A stretch of 64,000 bases of DNA from Solitalea koreensis (GCF_900182575.1 NZ_FXSZ01000004.1:1-64000); one strand, 5' to 3'. Numbered from the stretch's first letter, positions 18,427 through 26,950 are shown. Notes: generated by a model not told the origin, from the letters alone. Program-made: numbers and translations.

Positions 18427-19077
18427 ATGAAAAAGGTATTTACGCTCACAGTTATGTTGTTCACAATGGTGTGTGCAACGAACGCACAAACACAAAAGGG
18501 AAATATATTGGCTGGGGCTAATATTTCTAGCTTTAATTTTAATTTCGGTGACGAAGGTAATACGTTCAGTTTTGCCATTACACCAGAAGTTGGATTCTTT
18601 GTTAAAAATAACCTTGCCGTAGGCCCTACCGTAACACTTGGACTGATTACAGGAGGGGGAGCGGGTACTACGTTTAATTATGGCTTAGGCGCATTTGGAA
18701 GGTACTACGTATCAGATAATAGTACCGAGATTATGAAGGGTAGCCGATTTTTCTTTGAAGCGGATGCTGGCTTGAATGGTATTAATATTTCAGGTGGAGA
18801 AAACACAAACGGTATAGGATTTGGTTTTGGCCCAGGTTTGGCTTGGTTCATGACTCCAAGCGTTGGCCTGGAAGGCCTGCTGAAGTATAATCTTACCTTT
18901 GGTTTTGGAAGTTCTAATATTAACAACCGAATTGGTTTGGGGATAGGATTTCATGTTTATGTGCCAAACAAAAAGGCGAGACAGTTGATGAAAGATGCAG
19001 GAATACAGCCACAACCAGAAAAACAACCAGAAAAACAACCGGAAAAACAACCGGAAAAACAACCGGAAAAACAATAA
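18427..19077 (+). CDS. outer-membrane beta-barrel protein with C-terminal QPEK repeat tail
   Basis: 216 residues from the ATG at 18427; a TTG two codons earlier is less likely. The signal peptide MKKVFTLTVMLFTMVCATNAQ is followed by about 160 residues of glycine-rich amphipathic strands, ending with the strand IGLGIGFHVYVPN. After residue 182 the chain becomes hydrophilic and ends in five QPEK-type units encoded by a 12-bp tandem repeat. The tail follows the last beta strand, so it may face the periplasm and contact peptidoglycan or another protein; this is inference. A strong terminator follows. Confidence 0.78.
   Translation: MKKVFTLTVMLFTMVCATNAQTQKGNILAGANISSFNFNFGDEGNTFSFAITPEVGFFVKNNLAVGPTVTLGLITGGGAGTTFNYGLGAFGRYYVSDNSTEIMKGSRFFFEADAGLNGINISGGENTNGIGFGFGPGLAWFMTPSVGLEGLLKYNLTFGFGSSNINNRIGLGIGFHVYVPNKKARQLMKDAGIQPQPEKQPEKQPEKQPEKQPEKQ
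19012..19071 (+). repeat. 12-bp tandem repeat, five copies, coding QPEK
   Basis: The unit CAACCRGAAAAA occurs five times in a row. The first two copies have A and the last three G at the variable position. Each unit adds exactly four residues, so copy-number changes by slippage would lengthen or shorten the protein tail without breaking the frame. Confidence 0.95.
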
Positions 19078-19098
19078 ATTTTAACAACATTATTTTAC

Positions 19099-19134
19099 AG
19101 CGCTTTGAATTTTAAAATTAAAGCGCTTTTTTTT
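19099..19134 (+). terminator. strong rho-independent terminator
   Basis: AGCGCTTT (19099-19106) pairs with AAAGCGCT (19120-19127). An inner palindrome AATTTTAAAATT extends the stem, and TTTTTTT follows. It ends the barrel gene and lies between convergent genes. Confidence 0.85.
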
Positions 19135-19155
19135 GGTGTTGAGAAAAACTTTGAT

Positions 19156-19713
19156 CTATAAGAGAAATATAAATTCCCTGAAACGTTGCCATTGTTTACC
19201 GTCATGCTTTAGGAGATGAAATGAGTGACATGTCCAGTTTGCTTCGAAATGAGCCTGTTCGAATTCCGGCCATGCTTTTTCAAATTGTTCTTTTGAAAGA
19301 TCTCGATGAGCTATGGTAAGATGTGGTTTGAAATGAAACGGAGTAGCTTGTTTACTAAAACCTGCTTCTGACCTTAAAAAGGTCATTAAATGCTGATGTA
19401 AATCAGATAGTGAAGGATTCTCCTCTACATGTACATAAACCACATGGCTGAATCTGCCTGCAAAAAATCCAAACCTGTTCAATCTTATTTCGAAAGAACT
19501 CTCGTGTGTCGAAAAACGTTCAAGTGAATCAATTAATAAAGGTTCATTGGTTGAAACGGCTTTAAATGGCATTTGTAAAGTGATATGAGGCAAAATCTTC
19601 AAACCTTTAGGAGCCGAGAACTCAATCGCAAAACGTTGCTTTAGCTTTATAATTTTTGAGCCTATTTCATCCGGCGGAAGTATAGCAATGAAGTATAAGT
19701 CAACTCTAGCCAT
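19156..19713 (-). CDS. 2'-5' RNA ligase / 2H phosphoesterase family protein
   Basis: 185 residues. Two HxT/S-type catalytic motifs are visible, PHITLQMPF (about residues 42-50) and PHLTIAHRDL (about 125-135), the hallmark of 2H phosphoesterases such as ThpR. These enzymes act as RNA 2',3'-cyclic phosphodiesterases, and ligase activity is known in vitro for E. coli ThpR. The N-terminal YFIAILPPDEI fits the family. It is probably the last gene of the radA - DUF1572 - thpR-like minus-strand run. The physiological substrate is unknown. Confidence 0.85.
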   Translation of the reverse strand: MARVDLYFIAILPPDEIGSKIIKLKQRFAIEFSAPKGLKILPHITLQMPFKAVSTNEPLLIDSLERFSTHESSFEIRLNRFGFFAGRFSHVVYVHVEENPSLSDLHQHLMTFLRSEAGFSKQATPFHFKPHLTIAHRDLSKEQFEKAWPEFEQAHFEANWTCHSFHLLKHDGKQWQRFREFIFLL

Positions 19714-19786
19714 ATAACTCCTTATATTAAATCGAAAATTGATTACTCTTGCCTCTTTTTCAACTCCTGACTCCCAACTCTTTTCT

Positions 19787-20317
19787 CTATCTCCCCATCA
19801 TTTTTTTATTGAACTCGTCTGATTTTCCCTTGGGTATGCTCAAGGTTTGCCAGTCATTTCCTTTAATTATTTTACCTATGTAAGCGATCTGGCCAACATG
19901 GTAGGAGTAATGCAACAGTTGACGATTAATAGCATCTAAAACAGTGTGTTCTTCCGATCGAACGAATACTGTTTTTAAAAGATCACTGGCAGTAAGCGAT
20001 TCAAGTGTTGAAAACAAAATAAGCCAGGCAGAATTCCATTTCGATTCAAGCTCTTCTTTGGGCATTAGTTGCTCTTCAAACTCTTCATCACGATTACGAT
20101 TTGGTTTTTCACCATCGGAGGTAAGAAAATCGGTAAAACGAGAATGCATGTTTCCGACTAAATGCTGAATGATAACGGCAATGGAATTTACACCCGTACA
20201 GGGTTCGAAATGCATTTCAGTATCGCTCAATTGTATAAAGGTTTTATCTCCCAATTCTTTCAGGCTTCTAAACCGTTTCTTTACACTTTCCAGGTAAGCA
20301 GCTCCAGTTGTTTCCAT
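19787..20317 (-). CDS. DinB-superfamily protein, DUF1572 type
   Basis: 176 residues forming a predicted four-helix bundle. The conserved metal-binding histidines are seen in IIQHLVGNMHSRF and in LLHYSYHVGQIAYI. The DinB/YfiT superfamily includes thiol-dependent hydrolases and transferases, but DUF1572 members have no assigned reaction. The gene begins 2 nt after the radA stop, so it is translated from the same message. Confidence 0.85.
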   Translation of the reverse strand: METTGAAYLESVKKRFRSLKELGDKTFIQLSDTEMHFEPCTGVNSIAVIIQHLVGNMHSRFTDFLTSDGEKPNRNRDEEFEEQLMPKEELESKWNSAWLILFSTLESLTASDLLKTVFVRSEEHTVLDAINRQLLHYSYHVGQIAYIGKIIKGNDWQTLSIPKGKSDEFNKKMMGR

Positions 20318-20319
20318 AA

Positions 20320-21714
20320 TTATCCAAATAGCAGATTAAATACTTCTTCTATTTTACCAACGGTTTTTACTTCAATTGCGTATTTCTTAAGGTCTAAACC
20401 TTTTTTGTTGTATTTAGAAATGAATATTTGCTCAAAGCCAAGTTTTTCAGCTTCCATGATGCGTTGTTCAATCCGGTTTACAGCTCGAATCTCACCCGAA
20501 AGGCCAACTTCGGCGGCAAAACAAGTCTTAAACGATATAGGCATGTCTTCATGAGAAGAAATGATAGATGCCACCAAACCTAAGTCAATCGCCGGATCTT
20601 CAATGCGGATACCCCCGGTTATGTTCAGAAAGACATCTTTCATCCCGAGTTTAAAACCACATCGTTTTTCGAGCACAGCAAGCAACATGTTCATTCTACG
20701 CACGTCAAAGCCCGTAGCTGATCGCTGTGGCGTTCCGTAAGTTGAATGGCTCACCAGCGCCTGTGTTTCTATTAACATGGGTCTTGCTCCTTCTATGGTG
20801 GCTGAAATGGCAATTCCGCCGAGCGGTTCATCTCGCTGCGACAATAAAATTTCTGAAGGGTTAGCCACTTCTCGTAATCCATTGCCTCGCATTTCATAAA
20901 TGCCGAGTTCAGATGCGGAGCCGAAACGGTTTTTTATTGCTCGTAAAATCCGGTAGGAGTAATGCCTGTCGCCTTCAAATTGTAAAACAGTATCAACCAT
21001 GTGCTCCAGAATTTTCGGACCGGCAATCATTCCATCTTTAGTGATATGCCCAATCAGGAAAACAGGAGTAGCAGTTTCTTTAGCAAAACGAAGCAGCTCG
21101 GCAGTACATTCACGTACTTGCGATACACTTCCCGGCGTTGATTCAATGTGGGAAGAATGAAGCGTTTGAATAGAGTCAATAACCACTATTCCAGGCTCTA
21201 ACAATTCTATCTGTTTAAAAATATTTTGAGTGGAGGTTTCGGTAAGTATGTAGCACCCTTTTCCAGAGCTTGGGCTAGGCGGAACCATTCTTTCAGCTCT
21301 CATCTTTATTTGCTGATCACTTTCTTCTCCAGAAACATATAATACTTTCATGTTTTTAAGATGAAGTGCTAGTTGAAGCATCAAGGTTGATTTGCCGATT
21401 CCGGGTTCGCCTCCAATTAATACCAATGAGCCCGGAACTACACCGCCGCCAAGCACGCGGTTGAGTTCTCCGTCGGAAGTGACAATTCGCTGCCGTTCTG
21501 AATAGGCAATTTCACCAAGTTCCTGTGGTTTTTGAGCCCTTTGTGTACTGGTTGAGGTAGTGGATGGTTTCCAGGTAGGCACACTGGTATTCACTTTCTC
21601 AATAATTTCTTCTACAAATGTGTTCCACTCATTACAAGAAGGGCATTTTCCTAACCATTTAGGCGATTGGTAACCGCAGCTTTGGCAGAAATATGAGGTT
21701 TTTAGTTTACTCAA
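20320..21714 (-). CDS. radA: DNA repair protein RadA (Sms)
   Basis: 464 residues. The N-terminal C4 zinc finger has CQSC and CPSC (residues about 10-28). A RecA-like ATPase follows with Walker A GGEPGIGKST (about 101-110). The RadA-specific KNRFG motif lies near residue 265. A Lon-like C-terminal domain is present (about 300-464). RadA is a hexameric branch-migration helicase of recombinational repair. Length and all key motifs are intact. The start is fixed by the zinc finger close behind it. Confidence 0.96.
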   Translation of the reverse strand: MSKLKTSYFCQSCGYQSPKWLGKCPSCNEWNTFVEEIIEKVNTSVPTWKPSTTSTSTQRAQKPQELGEIAYSERQRIVTSDGELNRVLGGGVVPGSLVLIGGEPGIGKSTLMLQLALHLKNMKVLYVSGEESDQQIKMRAERMVPPSPSSGKGCYILTETSTQNIFKQIELLEPGIVVIDSIQTLHSSHIESTPGSVSQVRECTAELLRFAKETATPVFLIGHITKDGMIAGPKILEHMVDTVLQFEGDRHYSYRILRAIKNRFGSASELGIYEMRGNGLREVANPSEILLSQRDEPLGGIAISATIEGARPMLIETQALVSHSTYGTPQRSATGFDVRRMNMLLAVLEKRCGFKLGMKDVFLNITGGIRIEDPAIDLGLVASIISSHEDMPISFKTCFAAEVGLSGEIRAVNRIEQRIMEAEKLGFEQIFISKYNKKGLDLKKYAIEVKTVGKIEEVFNLLFG

Positions 21715-21766
21715 ATGACAATGTTTTTAAACAGTTAAAAATAGGAATTGTTAACCATTGTAAGCG

Positions 21767-21797
21767 TTTGTTCTTGATGTGAAAATGATTAAGTTTG
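21767..21797 (+). promoter_or_regulatory. Bacteroidota promoter of the small membrane-protein gene
   Basis: -33 TTTG (21767-21770) and -7 TAAGTTTG (21790-21797) are separated by 19 nt. This matches the TTTG-N19-TAnnTTTG consensus. It overlaps a possible upstream TTG start, so it supports the ATG at 21819 as the real start. Confidence 0.7.
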
Positions 21798-21818
21798 AAT
21801 ATAACTCTAATCACTATC

Positions 21819-22073
21819 ATGAACAATATTTTACTTTTTCTTAATTTAGGCTTAGGAGAGCTTATTATAATCCTTAGTATAGTACTCTTTTTTATCCCGA
21901 CAGTGGTGTTGTGGATTTATTGCCTTTTAGATATTGTACGCTCAAAAATGTCGGGTACCAATGTGTTAATATCACTTTTGATGATACTGCTGTTCCCTCT
22001 AATTGGATGTATTCTTTACCTGGTATTCCGAAATAAATTAAAAGAAGCAGATGAGCCAGTTAAAACGTTATAG
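21819..22073 (+). CDS. small two-TM membrane protein, PLDc_N domain
   Basis: 84 residues with two hydrophobic helices (about 8-32 and 45-65) and the PLD-nuclease N-terminal signature: VLWIYCLLDIVRSK, then LLFPLIGCILYLVFRNK. Stand-alone PLDc_N proteins of this size are common in Bacteroidota and have no known function; the domain itself is a membrane anchor. The ATG at 21819 is chosen because the promoter -7 element covers the earlier in-frame TTG. A hairpin terminator follows. Confidence 0.82.
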   Translation: MNNILLFLNLGLGELIIILSIVLFFIPTVVLWIYCLLDIVRSKMSGTNVLISLLMILLFPLIGCILYLVFRNKLKEADEPVKTL

Positions 22074-22117
22074 CTGAACTTAAACGAATTACTGTTATAA
22101 AGATAAAAATAAGAAGT

Positions 22118-22139
22118 AAGGAGCTAAAGCTCCTTTTTT
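22118..22139 (+). terminator. terminator between convergent genes
   Basis: AAGGAGC and GCTCCTT form a 7-bp stem with loop TAAA, followed by TTTT. It sits 8 nt from the stop of the minus-strand RNase G gene. Confidence 0.7.
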
Positions 22140-22146
22140 ATGGATG

Positions 22147-23718
22147 CTAAAACGAAATCTCTTCTTCGTTAGGGTTGAAGAAATGGTATTCAGTAAGCGC
22201 ATATGAAGTAACAGGCTTAATTTTCACCCATTTACTATGCTTAAAGAGCCATTTTACACGCAAGGATGGGAATCCTTTCGTTAAATAAGCTGCAATGTAT
22301 GGATGCACACAAAGTGTAATTCCTTTTTCATTTTGATCCTCGAGAATATAATTAATATTATTCTCAATATCGTCGATAATCGTAATACTGGCTTTTATCT
22401 CGCCCGTTCCGTCACAAGTGGGGCACTTTTCAACGGTAACGATGTTCATTTCAGGGCGAACACGTTGACGGGTAATTTGTACTAAGCCAAATTTACTAGG
22501 AGGGAGAATGGTGTGTTTCGCCCGATCTTCTGCCATTTCTTTTCGCAACTCATCGTATAACGCCTTACGGTTGGTAGGTTTATGCATATCGATGAAATCG
22601 ACTACAATAATTCCGCCCATATCACGCAAGCGCAATTGACGAGCAATTTCTTTAGCAGCTTCAATGTTTACCTGAAGTGCATTTTCTTCCTGGTTTTCTT
22701 CGCTATTGGTACGGTTACCGCTGTTTACGTCGATAACGTGCAAGGCTTCGGTGTGCTCAATAATTAAGTAGGCACCACCATGGAAATTAACTGTACGTCC
22801 AAAAAGGTTTTTGATCTGTTTTTCTACACCAAATTGTTCGAATAACGGATCTTTTCCTTTGTAGAGCTTCACAATTTTTTCCTGTTCAGGGGCAATATTG
22901 TGAATATAGCTTCTGATTTCCTCATAAAGCGAAGAATCGTCGGCATGAATATTTGTAAAATCAGGATTAAGGATATCGCGCAGAATACTCGAGGTACGAT
23001 CGATTTCTCCCAGAATTTTTTTAGAAGGTTCTGTCGTTTTCAAACGACGAGAAAACTCTTCCCATTTTGCAACCAGTTCGTTTAAATCAGCATGCAATTC
23101 AGCTACTCCTTTGTTTTCAGAAACGGTACGAATAATTACTCCAAAATTCTTTGGCTTAATGCTTTCGATTAATTTCTTTAAACGCGTACGTTCTCCCGAA
23201 CTCTTTATCTTTTTAGAAATAGAGATTGAATCAGAAAACGGTACCAGTACAACAAATCGACCGGCTAATGAAATGTCTGAACTTAAGCGAGGACCTTTTG
23301 TAGAAATAGGTTCTTTGGCAATTTGTACAGGAATAAGTTGATTCTTGGTAAGAACTTCAGTGATTTTACCACCCTTATTAATATCCTGTTCGCTGCGAAA
23401 ATTACTAAGGTCATTATGGGTTTGACCGCTTCGTATTTCTTTGGTAATCTTTAACAAGGAACGTACCTGTGGCCCTAAATCCAGATAATGCAAAAAGGCA
23501 TCCTTCTCATATCCTACATCAACGAAAGCAGCATTTAATCCCGGCATTATCTTTTTGATACGGCCAAGATAAATATCACCCACAGCATAGTTCTTATTAC
23601 GCTGTTCCTGATGTAATTCAACGAGTTGTTTATCTTTTAATAAGGCAATAGTAACTCCCGAGGGAGTAGAGTTGATAAGAAGTTCCTTTACCAAAAAATA
23701 AATTCCTTTAAGCACCAA
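22147..23718 (-). CDS. rng: ribonuclease G (RNase E/G family)
   Basis: Up to 523 residues. An S1-like RNA-binding domain follows NYAVGDIYLGRIKKIMPGL. The catalytic core carries both metal-ligand aspartates, in HVIDVNSGNRT and IIVVDFIDMHK. The zinc-link motif CPTCDGTG is present. The enzyme is a 5'-end-dependent endonuclease for rRNA and mRNA processing. Start choice is uncertain: family members normally begin directly with (M)xKELxINS, which would mean a TTG at 23694 rather than the ATG at 23718. No C-terminal degradosome scaffold is present, so it is RNase G-like. Confidence 0.93.
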   Translation of the reverse strand: MVLKGIYFLVKELLINSTPSGVTIALLKDKQLVELHQEQRNKNYAVGDIYLGRIKKIMPGLNAAFVDVGYEKDAFLHYLDLGPQVRSLLKITKEIRSGQTHNDLSNFRSEQDINKGGKITEVLTKNQLIPVQIAKEPISTKGPRLSSDISLAGRFVVLVPFSDSISISKKIKSSGERTRLKKLIESIKPKNFGVIIRTVSENKGVAELHADLNELVAKWEEFSRRLKTTEPSKKILGEIDRTSSILRDILNPDFTNIHADDSSLYEEIRSYIHNIAPEQEKIVKLYKGKDPLFEQFGVEKQIKNLFGRTVNFHGGAYLIIEHTEALHVIDVNSGNRTNSEENQEENALQVNIEAAKEIARQLRLRDMGGIIVVDFIDMHKPTNRKALYDELRKEMAEDRAKHTILPPSKFGLVQITRQRVRPEMNIVTVEKCPTCDGTGEIKASITIIDDIENNINYILEDQNEKGITLCVHPYIAAYLTKGFPSLRVKWLFKHSKWVKIKPVTSYALTEYHFFNPNEEEISF

Positions 23719-23790
23719 AAGCCCGCACCTATTATTTATTTAGCAGGGATCTGGTTTAGTTACCAATACGATTAATAATCTGAAGTAAAA

Positions 23791-23840
23791 ATATAAAAAC
23801 AAGGACATAAATGCGGAGAGGTGACCATTCATGTCCTTGT
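23791..23840 (-). terminator. terminator of the small basic protein gene
   Basis: ACAAGGACAT (23799-23808) and ATGTCCTTGT (23831-23840) pair over 10 bp, with an inner AATG/CATT extension. Read on the minus strand, the hairpin is followed by TTTTTATATTTTT. It separates the 29-residue protein gene from rng. Confidence 0.75.
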
Positions 23841-23871
23841 GAAGTAATTTACTAAGCAAACAAGATAAGAA

Positions 23872-23961
23872 TTACTTCTTCTTGTGACGATTTTTTCTTA
23901 AGCGTTTTTTACGCTTGTGGGTCGCCATTTTATGTCTTTTTCTTTTTTTACCGCTAGGCAT
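23872..23961 (-). CDS. 29-residue basic COX24/AURKAIP1-domain protein (mS38-like)
   Basis: A complete 90-nt gene, ATG at 23961 and TAA at 23872. The product begins MPSGKKRKRHKMATHKRKKR and ends RKNRHKKK. More than half of the residues are Lys or Arg. This exact pattern is the Bacteroidota AURKAIP1/COX24-domain protein, related to mitochondrial ribosomal protein mS38, so a small-subunit ribosome-associated role is likely. The terminator at 23791-23840 belongs to it. It lies 28 nt after the end of the TPR gene and may be co-transcribed with it. Confidence 0.93.
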   Translation of the reverse strand: MPSGKKRKRHKMATHKRKKRLRKNRHKKK

Positions 23962-23989
23962 AGTCGTAAGATCTTAATGTGTTATTTAA

Positions 23990-24826
23990 TTATTTTAACT
24001 CTTTAATGATATTGTCGATTTGAGCAGTAAACTGCGGATCAACGATATATTCTTTTGTTTTTAAAAAAGCATCGATGGCTTTCTGTTTCTGCCCAAGATT
24101 GCGGTAGGTTTCTCCTAAGTAAAAATAGGCTTCCGCACTAGGGGCGTTTTTCAAAACAGTTAAGAACCGTTTTTCTGCTTTTTCGTATTGGCCTGTTCGC
24201 ATTGCAAACATACCTAAATTGAGGTTGGCTTTTACATTTTCAGGGTCTTTTGTTACGACTTCTCGTAACATTACAATTCCCTGCATTGGGTTTGGTGTGG
24301 TTTCAACGTAACAAGTACCCAGCCCTGTTTTTGCATCCAGGTTATTTGGATCTTGTTTTAGCACCGTTTCAAAGGCTTCAGTAGCATTGGTTGAAAGATA
24401 ATTAACAACCAGGCTATCATTTGCATTTTGGTAACCGGTTTGCAGTTTGTTACCAGCTAAAAGCCATGCTTGAGTTGTGTTTTCAGCTTTTGCGATAGCT
24501 AAGTAATATAGACTGCTAACTGAGGCAACGTTAAGCTCATCCCATTGTTTGGCTAACTTTTTCTTTAAATCCAGATTCTCAGGATCATTGGTCAATTGGG
24601 CTTCTAATCCTTCAATTTGTTTAACAATACCTGGATTGTTTAAAGCTGACTTAGCGCTTTGAGAAATCGAAACCACTGTTACAGAAGAAGCAGTGTTTTG
24701 CTGTTCTTTCTTTTCCTGTTGTCGATTTTCTTTTGGAGCAACTAATCCCTTGATATCAAGTGACAACAAAATGCCCATCAGAACTACAACTGACCCAATT
24801 ACTGCGATTTGTTTCTTTGATATCAA
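23990..24826 (-). CDS. membrane-anchored TPR-repeat protein
   Basis: 278 residues. An N-terminal TM anchor covers about residues 7-25 (IAVIGSVVVLMGILLSLDI), followed by a Gln/Lys/Glu-rich linker. From about 140 to 270 there are at least three tetratricopeptide repeats (AFETVLKQDPNNLDAKTGLG, VKANLNLGMFAMRTGQYEKA, AEAYFYLGETYRNLGQKQKA). It probably scaffolds a protein complex on the periplasmic face. It starts 11 nt after the HU stop, so it belongs to the HU transcript. Confidence 0.85.
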   Translation of the reverse strand: MISKKQIAVIGSVVVLMGILLSLDIKGLVAPKENRQQEKKEQQNTASSVTVVSISQSAKSALNNPGIVKQIEGLEAQLTNDPENLDLKKKLAKQWDELNVASVSSLYYLAIAKAENTTQAWLLAGNKLQTGYQNANDSLVVNYLSTNATEAFETVLKQDPNNLDAKTGLGTCYVETTPNPMQGIVMLREVVTKDPENVKANLNLGMFAMRTGQYEKAEKRFLTVLKNAPSAEAYFYLGETYRNLGQKQKAIDAFLKTKEYIVDPQFTAQIDNIIKELK

Positions 24827-24837
24827 TTTTTTATTGT

Positions 24838-25167
24838 TTATTCTACTTCAACATTTTCAGCAGCAGCTTTTTCTAATTTAGCTTTAGCTGAACTATTTTT
24901 TACTTTATCTACAAACACTTTAGCTGGTTTAAAGCTTGGAATGAAGTGTTCTGGAATAATAATAGCGGTGTTTTTAGAAATGTTACGCGCTGTTTTTTGA
25001 GCTCTTTTTTTCACAACAAAGCTTCCAAAACCTCTCACGTACACATTTTCGCCCTCGATCATCGAGTTTTTAATAACTTTGAAAAATGCTTCAACCGTCT
25101 CCGCAACATCAACTTTCTCAATGCCTGTTCTTTGTGCGATTTCTGCAATTACTTCTGCTTTCGTCAT
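24838..25167 (-). CDS. HU/IHF-family nucleoid DNA-binding protein
   Basis: The ATG at 25167 gives 109 residues beginning MTKAEVIAEIAQRTGIEK, the standard HU start. A longer in-frame extension lacks homology and is rejected. The beta-arm region VYVRGFGSFVVKKR and the DNA-bending proline within ARNISKNTAIIIPEHFIPSF are present. An Ala/Lys-rich tail ends in ENVEVE. It binds and bends DNA as a dimer. The TAACTTTG promoter element at 25216-25223 supports this start. It is divergently arranged from mutY. Confidence 0.94.
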   Translation of the reverse strand: MTKAEVIAEIAQRTGIEKVDVAETVEAFFKVIKNSMIEGENVYVRGFGSFVVKKRAQKTARNISKNTAIIIPEHFIPSFKPAKVFVDKVKNSSAKAKLEKAAAENVEVE

Positions 25168-25215
25168 TTTATTTTTACTTTTTAAATTCCTAACCTCTTC
25201 ATTAATTTGGGGTTG

Positions 25216-25223
25216 CAAAGTTA
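25216..25223 (-). promoter_or_regulatory. -7 element of the HU gene promoter
   Basis: Minus-strand TAACTTTG matches TAnnTTTG exactly. A TTTG lies 24 nt further upstream. The implied leader is about 40 nt before the HU start codon. Confidence 0.6.
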
Positions 25224-25269
25224 TGTCTTTTAAACAATTATAAAAATCAAAATAAATTTTTTTACAATC

Positions 25270-26313
25270 GTGTTTACAGAAACAGTCCAAATATGGTACA
25301 ATAAGTACAAACGGGACCTCCCTTGGCGACATTCTTCTGACCCTTATATTATCTGGTTGTCTGAGATTATTCTACAGCAAACACGTGTTGATCAGGGACT
25401 TCCGTATTTTTATCGCTTTACTGAACAGTTCGGCAATATTACAGAATTTGCCTCAGCAAGTGAAGATGAAATTTTAAAATTATGGCAAGGCTTAGGCTAC
25501 TATTCCAGGGCTCGCAATATGCACACAACTGCCAAAACTGTGGTTGAAAAATTCAAGGGCCGTTTCCCATCTGCTTATTCTGATCTTTTAGGTTTAAAAG
25601 GTATAGGGCAATACACCGCTGCCGCGATCTCTTCATTTGCCGCTGGCGAAGCTCATGCCGTAGTTGATGGCAATGTTTATCGACTTCTTTCTCGCTATTT
25701 TGGTATAGAAACACCTATTGATTCCACAATTGGCAAAAAGCAATTTACTGAATTGGCTTATGAGTTATTAGACAGTCAAAATCCAGGTCTCTATAATCAA
25801 GCAGTTATGGAATTTGGTGCTCGTCAGTGTAAACCGGTTAGTCCAGATTGCTCAATATGTCCATTGGCTCAAAATTGTATAGCGTTGAAGAATAATAATG
25901 TAGCCTCTCTACCTGTAAAAGCTAAGAAAGTAAAGATAAAAGAACGCTTTTTTAATTATTTGGTGATGCGGTCTGGTGCCAATATATGCTTAAATAAACG
26001 TGTACAGAAAGACATTTGGCAAAATTTACATGATTTTCCAATGATTGAAACCCCGTCCAGGATATTAGCTGATGAGTTAAATAAATTACCGGAACTGGCG
26101 CGATTAACGGGAGTGAAAAATGTTAAAGTAGCAACAGTATCTGAAGAATTTAAACATATTTTATCCCACCAACTAATTTTTGCCCGTTTTTGGGTGCTGG
26201 AATCTGAGAAGTATATCCTGCCTACTGATGGTACAAGCTTTTGGGCGAATGAAATGGATATACAATCATATGCCTTTCCGAAGCTTGTTGATATTTATCT
26301 AAAAAAGTATTAA
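25270..26313 (+). CDS. mutY: A/G-specific adenine glycosylase MutY
   Basis: 347 residues from a GTG start. The catalytic Glu lies in SEIILQQTRVDQG. The helix-hairpin-helix LKGIGQYTAAAI is followed by VVDGNVYRLLSRYFG with the catalytic Asp. The [4Fe-4S] cluster motif CKPVSPDCSICPLAQNC (C-x6-C-x2-C-x5-C) is intact. A C-terminal NUDIX-like 8-oxoG recognition domain follows (about 230-347). It removes adenine mispaired with 8-oxoguanine. The GTG is preferred because the protein begins at the usual place and no in-frame ATG precedes the catalytic helix. Confidence 0.95.
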   Translation: MFTETVQIWYNKYKRDLPWRHSSDPYIIWLSEIILQQTRVDQGLPYFYRFTEQFGNITEFASASEDEILKLWQGLGYYSRARNMHTTAKTVVEKFKGRFPSAYSDLLGLKGIGQYTAAAISSFAAGEAHAVVDGNVYRLLSRYFGIETPIDSTIGKKQFTELAYELLDSQNPGLYNQAVMEFGARQCKPVSPDCSICPLAQNCIALKNNNVASLPVKAKKVKIKERFFNYLVMRSGANICLNKRVQKDIWQNLHDFPMIETPSRILADELNKLPELARLTGVKNVKVATVSEEFKHILSHQLIFARFWVLESEKYILPTDGTSFWANEMDIQSYAFPKLVDIYLKKY

Positions 26314-26355
26314 CTTAATTTTCTAAATAAAAGTTAACTAACCATACAAGTATCT

Positions 26356-26796
26356 ATGTCAGGCATTAACAAAGTAATTTTAGTAGGTCATTTGGGCAAG
26401 GATCCCGAATTAAGGCAATTAGATGGTGGAGTGAAAGTTGCGAGCTTTCCATTAGCCACTTCAGAAACGTACACTAAAGATGGAAAAAAAGTTGAGCAGA
26501 CTGAGTGGCATAACATTGTTATGTGGCGAGGGTTGGCTGATATTGCTGAAAAGTTTTTAGTTAAAGGTAAATTGGTTTATATAGAAGGAAAGCTTCGGAC
26601 CCGTAGTTGGGATGATAAAGATGGCAATAAGCGCTATCAAACTGAAATTGTTGCAGATAACTTTACGATGTTAGGTAGAAAAAGTGATAATGAGCCTCAT
26701 GAAAATAGTCAATATGGAAGTTCTTCTCATAGTGATAATGCTGTATTGGCAAAAGTAGAATCAACAGGTGGATCGGATGACGACCTGCCGTTTTAA
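26356..26796 (+). CDS. ssb: single-stranded DNA-binding protein
   Basis: 146 residues. The OB fold runs from INKVILVGHLGKDPELRQ to about residue 110, including TEWHNIVMWRGLADIAEKF and GKLVYIEGKLRTRSW. A flexible linker follows. The acidic tail DDDLPF, which recruits repair and replication partners, is intact. It lies 43 nt downstream of mutY, a common Bacteroidota order. A terminator follows. Confidence 0.96.
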   Translation: MSGINKVILVGHLGKDPELRQLDGGVKVASFPLATSETYTKDGKKVEQTEWHNIVMWRGLADIAEKFLVKGKLVYIEGKLRTRSWDDKDGNKRYQTEIVADNFTMLGRKSDNEPHENSQYGSSSHSDNAVLAKVESTGGSDDDLPF

Positions 26797-26810
26797 AATT
26801 CTTCAAGCAA

Positions 26811-26848
26811 AAAAAGAGCATTGTCTTGACTAAGACGATGCTCTTTTT
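26811..26848 (+). terminator. terminator of mutY-ssb
   Basis: AAAGAGCAT-T-GTCTT pairs with AAGAC-G-ATGCTCTTT around loop GACT. TTT follows. Confidence 0.8.
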
Positions 26849-26950
26849 GTTTAGTTTGCTGTGGTTCAGTTTTTTACGTAATTTGTTAGTTGGTAATTTT
26901 TATGAAAAGGAACTATTAAATTATCTATCATTTAACCTAACTAAAAGAAC

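Noticed and set aside
19012..19071. CRISPR-like repeat array
   Set aside because: Contiguous 12-bp units without spacers, inside a coding frame.
24838..25332. Longer HU protein starting at 25332
   Set aside because: The first 55 residues lack HU similarity and overlap mutY and the HU promoter; the standard HU start is at 25167.
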